Origin: Winogradskyella tangerina
GTDB taxonomy: Bacteria > Bacteroidota > Bacteroidia > Flavobacteriales > Flavobacteriaceae
Assembly: GCF_003260205.1 (NCBI RefSeq)
Contig: NZ_QERF01000005.1
Location: 248,001 to 312,000, forward strand
Length of the DNA stretch: 64,000 bases
Direction: 5' to 3'
Part shown: positions 26,438-34,131 of the stretch, piece after piece
Layout: every line of letters starts with the position of its first letter
Position numbering within the stretch: position 1 is the first letter of the stretch
Notes under the pieces: model-generated
What the model saw: only the letters and a program-made list of their open reading frames with translations
Databases searched by the model: none
What the model was told of the DNA's origin: nothing
Made by a program: the position numbers and the translations under genes

Positions 26438-28249
26438 ATGCGGTTACTCCTTGTTATTTTCTTTGTTTCATATCTATCGTTTGCTCAAACTACTGTTGAA
26501 AAAATTGATGATCAATGGCTATTAAAAGTAGATGGAGAGCCTTTTGACATCAAAGGAGCAACTTTTGGGTATGATGAGTACTACACTAATTACGATACAT
26601 ATTTTCAAGATTTAAAATACCTCGGCGTTAATACGATTAGAACATGGGCAACTGGTGAGACCACGCCTTTTTTACTTGAAGCCGCAGAAAAGCATAATAT
26701 TAAAGTAATGGTAGGTATTTGGATGCGTCACGGTAGGCCAGGAATGGAAGATGACGACCATTTCGATTACCTAACTGATAAGCAAGGGATGGAAGTTATG
26801 TACAACAACGCCATTGAAACTGTTGAAAAGTACAAAGACCATCCAGCAGTTTTAACCTGGGGCGTTGGTAATGAGGTATATCTAAATATGGCAACAGATG
26901 AAGAGAAATTAGTCTATTCAAAATTTCTTGAACGTGTATGCAGTAACATTAAGAAACTAGATCCTAATCATCCCATTACCTCAGTTGAGGCATGGACATT
27001 TGGCTTAGATTGGTGGGAGAAACATGTGCCTTCACTCGATATTTACGGACTGAATAGTTATGGTCCTGGAGCCGGATTTCTTCAAGAGGAATTAAACAAA
27101 CGAAACATTGACAAACCTTATATCGTTACTGAGTTTGGAGTGACAGGAGAATGGGATGCGCCAACGGATAAAAATGGTGTAAAAATAGAACCATCAGACT
27201 CAGAAAAATACGATGTAATCGTGAAAGGCTATAAAGACTGGATTTCTAATAAACCATCTTGTCTTGGGGTTTATGTATTTCATTACAGCAGTGGTACGGA
27301 TTTCGGAGGTGTGTGGCTAATGTCTCATTTCAATGGTAAGTTCAGGCCACAATATTGGGCCATCAGGGAAGCATATACGGGTGAAAAGCCAGTAGATATG
27401 GTGCCGACTATTGAAGTGTTTTCTCTTCCAGATTCAAAGTACGAAAGTGGTACTTGGGTTCCTGTGAAATTAAATGTGAATGACGCCGAAAATGATAACT
27501 TAAAAATCAGTTTTCATTATAACCAACGCGAAGGTAGCAGAAAACGAAGGAATCAAATTCTTCCGTTGAATTATAGAGGTAGTCTTTCCGAAGGCTTTGA
27601 AATTCAACTCCCAAAGGAAAATGGTGCTATTAAGGTTTATGTTTATGTTGAAGATGATGTTGTAGATTTTAGAACTTCAAACCTAGGCATTGCTTCAAGT
27701 TCTATTATTGTTGAAGATGAGGAAGCTGCTGCCGTAAAGTATAAGGTGCCAAAAGTAGAATTACCGTTTTACGTGTTTAAGGACAATTCAGAATTACCTT
27801 ATCTGCCTACAGGTTATATGGGTAATTATAAGGCCCTGAATGTAGATCTAAATGAAAAAAAAGAAGTGCATTCTGGCGAAACTGCCATAAAGATTACCTA
27901 TTCAGAAGAAAGCGGTTGGTACGGAATTGCATTTGTTGATCCGGCAAATGATTGGGGCGAAATATTGGGCGGTTATGATATTTCGGGAGCCAAAACTTTT
28001 AGCTTTTGGGCAAAATCGAAATTTAGTGGCGTGGTTGTGAGACTCGGTTTCGGGCTAATTGAAGATGACAAGCCTTTCCCTGATACATCCATTAAACTTG
28101 AGGAGATTAAATTGAATTCGGAATGGACCAAGTACACCTTCAAAATTAAAAGGGAAGATCTAAGTTGTATACGATCTGGTTTGGTAATGTTTGCAAGTAG
28201 TTATGGGTATCCTCAAACCATTTATATAGACGATGTTGTTTTTGAATAA
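26438..28249 (+). CDS. secreted TIM-barrel glycoside hydrolase with C-terminal carbohydrate-binding-like domain
   Basis: 603 residues with signal peptide MRLLLVIFFVSYLSFAQ. The barrel (about 22-320) resembles clan A hydrolases (GH2/GH5-like). The predicted acid/base is E146 in WGVGNE and the nucleophile is E232 in IVTEFG, preceded by DIYGLNSYGPG. A middle beta domain (about 325-430) and a C-terminal jelly-roll (about 450-603, GYDISGAKTFSFWAKS...IYIDDVVFE) suggest sugar binding. A glucan or mannan substrate is plausible but unproven. Confidence 0.85.
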   Translation: MRLLLVIFFVSYLSFAQTTVEKIDDQWLLKVDGEPFDIKGATFGYDEYYTNYDTYFQDLKYLGVNTIRTWATGETTPFLLEAAEKHNIKVMVGIWMRHGRPGMEDDDHFDYLTDKQGMEVMYNNAIETVEKYKDHPAVLTWGVGNEVYLNMATDEEKLVYSKFLERVCSNIKKLDPNHPITSVEAWTFGLDWWEKHVPSLDIYGLNSYGPGAGFLQEELNKRNIDKPYIVTEFGVTGEWDAPTDKNGVKIEPSDSEKYDVIVKGYKDWISNKPSCLGVYVFHYSSGTDFGGVWLMSHFNGKFRPQYWAIREAYTGEKPVDMVPTIEVFSLPDSKYESGTWVPVKLNVNDAENDNLKISFHYNQREGSRKRRNQILPLNYRGSLSEGFEIQLPKENGAIKVYVYVEDDVVDFRTSNLGIASSSIIVEDEEAAAVKYKVPKVELPFYVFKDNSELPYLPTGYMGNYKALNVDLNEKKEVHSGETAIKITYSEESGWYGIAFVDPANDWGEILGGYDISGAKTFSFWAKSKFSGVVVRLGFGLIEDDKPFPDTSIKLEEIKLNSEWTKYTFKIKREDLSCIRSGLVMFASSYGYPQTIYIDDVVFE

Positions 28250-28257
28250 ACGGGCAA

Positions 28258-28641
28258 CTATCTAAAATCAATAGTACAACTATTCGATTGTCCGAACCAC
28301 TTCACGCGGTTTTTAGAAGCAGTTTTATAGATAAAATCTCGAATCATTCGAGGTATAAATGCCAATAATGCCGCTACGCGTTTCCACTTCGGTATTTTTG
28401 AAATGATCTTCAAAAATCCATCTGAATGCGTCTTCACACCAGTTTCATCAATTAAAATAACAGTATCTAAGCGTTCCGTTGGAAATCCATATTCCATCAA
28501 TAATTCTTGTCCATAACTAGACTGAAAAGCGACAAATTGAAATAAGTCTTCAGGTGCAAATTTCAATAGCCAACCCACAACACCATTGCAAAGATTGCAC
28601 TCGCCGTCGAATATTATAATGTCTTTAGAAGGATTTTCCAT
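28258..28641 (-). CDS. DCC-family thiol-disulfide oxidoreductase-like protein (DUF393)
   Basis: 127 residues from the ATG at 28641 (MENPSKDIIIFDGECNLC); a longer TTG-started form adds 17 residues that look unrelated. The family motif DGECNLC (DxxCxxC) at about residues 12-18 gives a redox-type cysteine pair. The fold is thioredoxin-like. The function in bacteria is not established. The start lies 78 nt from the box that drives hpf in the other direction. Confidence 0.87.
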   Translation of the reverse strand: MENPSKDIIIFDGECNLCNGVVGWLLKFAPEDLFQFVAFQSSYGQELLMEYGFPTERLDTVILIDETGVKTHSDGFLKIISKIPKWKRVAALLAFIPRMIRDFIYKTASKNRVKWFGQSNSCTIDFR

Positions 28642-28718
28642 GATCAATTGTTTTATGAATAAGTAGACGTAAGTCTGATCAAATACTTTCAATGATGAAG
28701 AATTTTAAAAATTATTTA

Positions 28719-28761
28719 TGATAATTGTCAGGTGGAAAAGTCACTTAAAATCGTATATTAG
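28719..28761 (+). promoter_or_regulatory. CRP/FNR-like box and -7 element before hpf
   Basis: TGATAATTGTCA at 28719-28730 (TGA-N6-TCA) and TATATTAG at 28754-28761. The distance from box centre to the first T of the -7 element is 29.5 nt, the same as in nine promoters of the 53-63 kb island. The box is less symmetric than the others. Confidence 0.5.
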
Positions 28762-28794
28762 ATATAGGAATTATTAATTAAAACAATTACGATT

Positions 28795-29094
28795 ATGACG
28801 GTAAATTTTCAATATGTAAATACGCATGTAAGTGATACATTATCAGCTTTTACAACAGAAAAATTAGAAAAATTAGCAAACAAATTTGAGTTTTTAATTT
28901 CTGCACAGGTTTATATCAAGCATGATGACAAAGACCATGAGGCAGGTAAAATTTGTAATATAGAATTGAGTTTACCAGGACCACGTATATATGCCACTTC
29001 CAATGAGGCCACTTACGAGATGGCAGTTAATGAAACTATAAGTGATTTAACACGCCAATTAAAGAAAAGAAAAGAAGTGTTTAAAACGCATTAG
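28795..29094 (+). CDS. hpf: ribosome hibernation promoting factor (HPF/RaiA family, short form)
   Basis: 99-residue protein that binds idle ribosomes at the tRNA/mRNA channel during stress or stationary phase. Family features: TEKLEKLANKFEFLISAQVY, then NIELSLPGPRIYATSNEATY and a basic C-terminus DLTRQLKKRKEVFKTH. It lacks the long C-terminal dimerisation domain of long-form HPF. Its promoter carries the CRP/FNR-like box shared with the universal stress genes, which would link ribosome dormancy to that regulon. Confidence 0.92.
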   Translation: MTVNFQYVNTHVSDTLSAFTTEKLEKLANKFEFLISAQVYIKHDDKDHEAGKICNIELSLPGPRIYATSNEATYEMAVNETISDLTRQLKKRKEVFKTH

Positions 29095-29141
29095 GTTCAT
29101 GGCTATTTAGCTTAATGACTACAAATACTTATACTATATCG

Positions 29142-29175
29142 AATGGTATTAGAGGATTCCTTTAATACCATTTTT
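29142..29175. terminator. bidirectional terminator between hpf and the cyclase gene
   Basis: AATGGTATTAGAGG pairs with CCTTTAATACCATT around a three-base loop, a 14-bp stem with one G-U pair, followed by TTT. It separates two convergent genes. Confidence 0.7.
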
Positions 29176-30271
29176 ATTTATCCATTTTAAGATCATATAA
29201 TTCTACCTGTATTTGCTTCCCTTTAAGAGATAAATGCCCAAGATGACTAAACTGTAACCTGTCGTCGGGTTGTAGGGCTTCTTTTAATACCCTCGAAACA
29301 ATGCATTTTGAATCGTAATCGTTGCATTTGGCTTGTATTCTGGCGGACGTATTTAGAACATCACCTGTATAGATAATATCCTTTTTAAGAACTCCGATCT
29401 CACCTGTGGTCACAGATCCCATATGAACACCAGCTTTAAATGTGGGGAAGATCCCGAAAGTCTCCAAGTAGTATGATTTTCGTTTAAGTAAAGCAGCTTC
29501 AATTTCGAAGAGACATTGAATACAATTATTGTTTTCTATGCCTTTTTCTGCATTCCAAGATATTACAATTTCATCACCGACATATTGATAAATTTCACCT
29601 TTACATTCAACAATAGCATTAGTCATATCTGAATAGTACGCACGTATCAAATTGAAATATTTTTGATGTCCTATATTTTCGGCGATGGTAGTTGAGGATT
29701 TCATATCTAGGAACATAAAGATGCGGACTTCATCAATGGGTTGGTGATATTTCCCGAAGAGAAAATTATAGAAAACCTCATTCCCTAGGTAATCAATTAT
29801 TTCAGAAAATAGCAATGCAAAAAACACGCCGAGTCCGGTGTAGATGACAATACTCCAGAAGGCAAATTCAGAAACAAAATTGGTTAAATCCGAATATACT
29901 ATTGCGCTAAATGGTCCAACCTTGTTGACTAAAACACTGTTGATGACACCAACAATTAAAATGAAGACAACTATAATTAATAAGTAAAATAAGGTCTTAA
30001 TTAACACCTTCAGCCATAGACGCGTATGTTTAAATTTCTTCTTAAGCCAGACAATTTCGAGATACCCTTGAAACAGTCCCATTAATATACATGCCGGAAT
30101 TAGAAATTTAAAGTTGTTTTTTGGGTCGTAAATATTTCCGGTGGCTGGATAAATTTCACTATCGCCTAGTATACCAAATTCTAGAATAGAATATACAGTG
30201 CCAAAAATGAACCAAATGATGATAAATGGTAAGTATAAATTTCGATTTCTTATAAATTTAGGTGATAGCAT
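29174..30271 (-). CDS. membrane-bound class III adenylate/guanylate cyclase
   Basis: 365 residues. Four membrane helices lie in the first 175 residues (LYLPFIIIWFIFGTVYSILE, FLIPACILMGLFQGYLEIVW, FYLLIIVVFILIVGVINSVL, FWSIVIYTGLGVFFALLFSE). The catalytic domain, about 180-360, has the metal aspartates in MFLDMKSST and QYVGDEIVISWNA and the substrate region VHMGSVTTGEIGVLKKDI. It makes cAMP or cGMP; which one is not clear. Its ATG immediately follows the rlmH stop (TAAATG), so the two are co-translated. Confidence 0.88.
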   Translation of the reverse strand: MLSPKFIRNRNLYLPFIIIWFIFGTVYSILEFGILGDSEIYPATGNIYDPKNNFKFLIPACILMGLFQGYLEIVWLKKKFKHTRLWLKVLIKTLFYLLIIVVFILIVGVINSVLVNKVGPFSAIVYSDLTNFVSEFAFWSIVIYTGLGVFFALLFSEIIDYLGNEVFYNFLFGKYHQPIDEVRIFMFLDMKSSTTIAENIGHQKYFNLIRAYYSDMTNAIVECKGEIYQYVGDEIVISWNAEKGIENNNCIQCLFEIEAALLKRKSYYLETFGIFPTFKAGVHMGSVTTGEIGVLKKDIIYTGDVLNTSARIQAKCNDYDSKCIVSRVLKEALQPDDRLQFSHLGHLSLKGKQIQVELYDLKMDK

Positions 30272-30748
30272 TTATCGATGATGATAGGGCTCGTTTCTTA
30301 GAATTGTGAATCCACGATAGAGCTGTTCAATAAAAAATAAACGCACCATTTGATGTGAGAAGGTCATTTTTGAAAGTCCTAATTTGCCATTAGCACGTTG
30401 ATAGAGCTGATCAGAGAATCCGTATGGACCACCAATTATAAAGATGAGTGTTTTAATGCCGGAGTTTAAATGCTTTTGAAGATAGCCTGAAAATGCCACA
30501 GAATCTAACTGTTTTCCATTTTCATCGAGAAGGATCACAACATCAGATTTCTGAATCTTATTAATAATAAGGTCTCCTTCTTTTTCTTTCTGCTGGGCTT
30601 CAGAAAGATGCTTTACTTTTTTTAGATCAGGGATAATTTCAAACTCAAATCGAATATAATGACCAAGGCGTTTTTGGTAGTCATCAATTAACGATTGAAG
30701 ATGATTATTATCTGTTTTGCCAATAGCGATTAACTTAATATTGGGCAT
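30272..30748 (-). CDS. rlmH: 23S rRNA (pseudouridine-1915 N3)-methyltransferase
   Basis: 158-residue SPOUT methyltransferase modifying helix 69 of 23S rRNA at the subunit interface. Length and sequence fit RlmH throughout: IKLIAIGKTDNNHL at the start, VVILLDENGKQLDS, FIIGGPYGFSDQLYQRANGK and the C-terminal SHQMVRLFFIEQLYRGFTIL ending RNEPYHH. It overlaps the upstream gene's end by 14 nt and abuts the cyclase gene. Confidence 0.97.
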   Translation of the reverse strand: MPNIKLIAIGKTDNNHLQSLIDDYQKRLGHYIRFEFEIIPDLKKVKHLSEAQQKEKEGDLIINKIQKSDVVILLDENGKQLDSVAFSGYLQKHLNSGIKTLIFIIGGPYGFSDQLYQRANGKLGLSKMTFSHQMVRLFFIEQLYRGFTILRNEPYHHR

Positions 30749-31607
30749 AACTATAGCAACTTGGTATTTCTACCTCAACAGATATTGTGTTTGGTTTTAC
30801 ATGCATACTGTCATACTGATGTTTCGAGTCGACTGCAAAAGGCTCTAATCGTATTTCATTTTTCAAGCGCATTATCTTGTAATTTTCTGCAAATTCATTC
30901 ATGTCAGTTATGAACTTAGGAGTTTTATTCAAAGCAGTCTTAGTTTTATTAAAGTCCTCAATGTAATCAGACCAATCTTTATTCAGAATTCGGTTTAAAA
31001 ATAGCTGATTAATTTCAGTATAAAAGAAATATTCACCATTTGGTCTTAAAATTATTACACCGTGAGAATTATTTGCAAACAATTTTGATTTCAAATCACT
31101 TGAAATTTGAAACTCTGTATAGTTTTCAGGCTGAAATGTATAGTTTGATTTGTCAGAATATAAGTGATAAGCAGAGGCGTTTTTACGTTTAGCAAATCTT
31201 TTGCATTTTTTTTGTTTTGAATCATATAGCTTCTTATCACTAAGAGAATTATCATCATCTCCATTATCCGAGTTAATTTTAAGATTTTCCTGATAAATTA
31301 AAATAACATTATCGTCAAAGTTTATAGCGTTTATTTCGTTTTGAAGTTCTTTCTTTATTTCTTCAAATTCATCTTTATCATAACTACCGAAATCATAATT
31401 TTGTTTAAGAATCTGAATATCTAACGTTGTGTTAGGGTGTCTTTCTGAAGAATAGATTGAAGTAGAGGTTTTTTTTAAAAATTCACTCTCTTCAATTTGA
31501 TTTAAGTTTTCATCTAAATAGACTTTTGTTTTTGAATTTTCTTGGGCAAAGCAAAAAAAACTAAAGATAAATAATAATAGGCTTGCATATTGTTTGAAAG
31601 TCTTCAT
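30735..31607 (-). CDS. exported protein of unknown function
   Basis: 290 residues from the ATG at 31607, where a signal peptide MKTFKQYASLLLFIFSFFCF begins; the frame is open further upstream but non-coding in look. The mature part is lysine- and aspartate-rich with no family I recognise; it contains EVEIPSCY near the C-terminus. Its 3' end overlaps rlmH by 14 nt. Local base composition is more AT-rich than that of the neighbours. Confidence 0.65.
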   Translation of the reverse strand: MKTFKQYASLLLFIFSFFCFAQENSKTKVYLDENLNQIEESEFLKKTSTSIYSSERHPNTTLDIQILKQNYDFGSYDKDEFEEIKKELQNEINAINFDDNVILIYQENLKINSDNGDDDNSLSDKKLYDSKQKKCKRFAKRKNASAYHLYSDKSNYTFQPENYTEFQISSDLKSKLFANNSHGVIILRPNGEYFFYTEINQLFLNRILNKDWSDYIEDFNKTKTALNKTPKFITDMNEFAENYKIMRLKNEIRLEPFAVDSKHQYDSMHVKPNTISVEVEIPSCYSYAQY

Positions 31608-31814
31608 GGTGTTGGATTTTATTAAACACCTTAATTTACGAACATACCGCGAATTTTGAAAGAATTGAAGCAGGTTTAACACAAATTTAGTTAAGCTAAT
31701 TCTGTCATAGATATGTTCAAAAAATATTATCGGTAACAAAGGATTTTAGATTTTCTATTTTGTTTTTATGATTTAATCTTTCAATCCCTATTTTTACAGT
31801 AAATACCATAATAG

Positions 31815-32672
31815 ATGATTTCAAAAGAACAATTTAACACAGAAATTGAATTAATTATAGCCAATGCCATTCGCGAAGATGTAGGTGATGGTGATCACAG
31901 CTCCTTAGCTTGCATTCCAGCGACCGCTGTAGGTAAAGCTAAGCTATTAGTTAAAGATGAAGGCATTATTGCTGGTGTTGAATTTGCAAAACAAGTCTTC
32001 GCTTATGTTGATCCTAAGATGTCTGTTGAAGTCCTGATCGAAGACGGAACCGCTGTAAAACATGGTGATATTGCATTTTATGTAGAAGGTGCATCACAAT
32101 CAATTCTGAAAGCAGAACGCCTGGTTTTAAATGCCATGCAGCGTATGAGTGCTATAGCCACAAAAACGAAGCATTTTGTTGATCTATTGGAAGGAACCGG
32201 AACAAAGATTCTAGATACTCGTAAAACTACGCCAGGAATAAGAGCCCTAGAAAAGTGGGCAGTTAAAATAGGTGGTGGTGAAAATCATAGATTCGCCTTA
32301 TACGATATGATTATGCTTAAGGACAATCATATTGATTTTGCAGGCGGCGTAGCCAAGGCGATTTCCATGACCAAACAGTATTTAAAAGACACAGATCGCG
32401 ATCTCAAAATCATCGTTGAGGCTCGAAATTTAGAGGAGATCAAAGAGATTTTAGAAGAAGGTGGCGTATATAGAATCCTCATCGATAATTTTAACTATGA
32501 AGATACGCGCAAAGCCGTGGCACTTATTGGTGATCAGTGCTTAACTGAATCTTCAGGAGGAATTAATGAAAACACAGTGAGACACTATGCAGAATGCGGT
32601 GTTGATTATATTTCCTCTGGGGCATTAACGCACTCGGTGTACAATATGGATTTAAGCTTAAAGGCCGTTTAG
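31815..32672 (+). CDS. nadC: nicotinate-nucleotide pyrophosphorylase (carboxylating)
   Basis: 285-residue enzyme of de novo NAD synthesis converting quinolinate and PRPP to nicotinate mononucleotide. Quinolinate/PRPP contacts are visible in ILDTRKTTPGIRALEKWAVK and GGGENHRFALYDMIMLKDNH (about residues 133-170), then IIVEARNLEE and a C-terminal ECGVDYISSGALTHS. The next gene starts after one intervening base. Confidence 0.96.
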   Translation: MISKEQFNTEIELIIANAIREDVGDGDHSSLACIPATAVGKAKLLVKDEGIIAGVEFAKQVFAYVDPKMSVEVLIEDGTAVKHGDIAFYVEGASQSILKAERLVLNAMQRMSAIATKTKHFVDLLEGTGTKILDTRKTTPGIRALEKWAVKIGGGENHRFALYDMIMLKDNHIDFAGGVAKAISMTKQYLKDTDRDLKIIVEARNLEEIKEILEEGGVYRILIDNFNYEDTRKAVALIGDQCLTESSGGINENTVRHYAECGVDYISSGALTHSVYNMDLSLKAV

Positions 32673-32673
32673 G

Positions 32674-33615
32674 ATGACCAAGGCAATAGAAGATAGGCTA
32701 GAAAAGATACCTGTAATAAACCTCGTTGTACGCTTTCTAAAAAGAGTACGACTTCCAGGATTTGAAGGGTTGTCTTTATACGATCTTTTAGAATTATATA
32801 TCCTTGGAATTGCCAAAGGAACACTTACAACGAGAGCTAGTGCCATTGCTTTTAGTTTTTTTACAGCAATTTTTCCGTTTTTATTGTTTGTAATTATTCT
32901 AATACCCTATATCCCTATAGATAATTTTCAAACGGAGTTTTTAGAGTTTTTAAATTCCTTTTTGCCACCACAGACCTCAGATTTTTTCTTTTCTAATATT
33001 TTTGAAAATATAAGTGGTGGATCTGGAGCAGGGTTATTGTCATCGGTATTTGTGCTTTCAATGTTACTAATGGCTAATGGAGTGAATGCTATATTTTCTG
33101 GATTTGAAAATTCATATCACGAGCAACTCACCCGAAACTTTTTTCAACAGTATTTGTATGCCCTTGGAATTGCTTTAATTCTGGTATTTTTGGTGCTGTT
33201 AACCGTGGCGGTATTTGGGTACACTCAAATCTATGTTATTACCCCAATAAATGATGCTTTACATGCGGAGGAAGCCACAGGAAAGCAATGGATACTGGTG
33301 GTTAAATATTTGTTCTTCATCATAATGGTTTACATCGCCACAGCAACTCTTTATTACTTCGGAACCAAAGAGGGTCGACATACAAGATTTTTCTCAGTAG
33401 GAGCACTATTAACCACCTTGCTCATTATTTTAACCTCGTATCTCTTCGGAATATACATCGATAATTTTTCGCAATACAATAAACTGTACGGTTCTATCGG
33501 AGCCCTTCTTATATTGCTGTTGTACCTATGGTTAAATTCGAATATAATCTTACTGGGTTATGAACTAAATGCTACCCTCCGACGTTTACATAAAATAAAC
33601 TTGAATGATGAATAG
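32674..33615 (+). CDS. YihY/BrkB-family inner-membrane protein
   Basis: 313 residues with six predicted membrane helices (about residues 45-300). Family features are GTLTTRASAIAFSFFTAIFP, then LLSSVFVLSMLLMANGVNAI, GALLTTLLIILTSYLFGIYI and YGSIGALLILLLYLWLNSNI. The family was once called ribonuclease BN, but that activity belongs to another gene; the true role is unclear. It starts one base after nadC and overlaps the next gene by 11 nt. Confidence 0.9.
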   Translation: MTKAIEDRLEKIPVINLVVRFLKRVRLPGFEGLSLYDLLELYILGIAKGTLTTRASAIAFSFFTAIFPFLLFVIILIPYIPIDNFQTEFLEFLNSFLPPQTSDFFFSNIFENISGGSGAGLLSSVFVLSMLLMANGVNAIFSGFENSYHEQLTRNFFQQYLYALGIALILVFLVLLTVAVFGYTQIYVITPINDALHAEEATGKQWILVVKYLFFIIMVYIATATLYYFGTKEGRHTRFFSVGALLTTLLIILTSYLFGIYIDNFSQYNKLYGSIGALLILLLYLWLNSNIILLGYELNATLRRLHKINLNDE

Positions 33616-34030
33616 ATTAATAATAGCGTTAATTGTTTGTATTACGTTTCAATTAACCCACGCACAAGAAGGAATATTAGGTAAATGGAAGACCATTGAT
33701 GATGAAACCGGAAAAGAAAAATCCATAGTTGAAATTTATGAAGACAACGGAAAGGTCTATGGCAAGATCGTTGAGATCTTAACCAAGAATAAAACAGCGG
33801 TTTGCAGCAAGTGTGATGGTGATAAAAAAGGACAACCAATTCTAGATATGGTTATCATTGAAGGATTAGAAAAGGATGATGATGCCTACGAAGGTGGAAC
33901 AATCCTTAATCCTGAAAACGGCAAAGAATACAAATGCCGACTGAAAATAGGAGAAGACAAAGACACACTGCAGGTAAGAGGGTATGTAGCCTTCTTTTAT
34001 AAAACCCAATACTGGAAACGTGTAAAGTAG
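33605..34030 (+). CDS. DUF2147 family secreted protein
   Basis: 141 residues with signal peptide MNRLIIALIVCITFQLTHAQ. The body matches DUF2147: GILGKWKTIDDETGKEKSIV, EDNGKVYGKIVEIL, CSKCDGDKKGQPILDMVIIE and a C-terminal RGYVAFFYKTQYWKRV. Two tandem ATG codons (33605, 33608) are equally possible starts. It overlaps the YihY-family gene by 11 nt. The function of the family is unknown. Confidence 0.87.
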   Translation: MMNRLIIALIVCITFQLTHAQEGILGKWKTIDDETGKEKSIVEIYEDNGKVYGKIVEILTKNKTAVCSKCDGDKKGQPILDMVIIEGLEKDDDAYEGGTILNPENGKEYKCRLKIGEDKDTLQVRGYVAFFYKTQYWKRVK

Positions 34031-34131
34031 TACAAAGTAATAAGTTCATAGTAAGAAGTCTTGGTTTTGTATTTTCTTGTGACAAATCAGTTGTATTTTT
34101 GTTGAGCACAAACTTCTAATTACTAGATACG

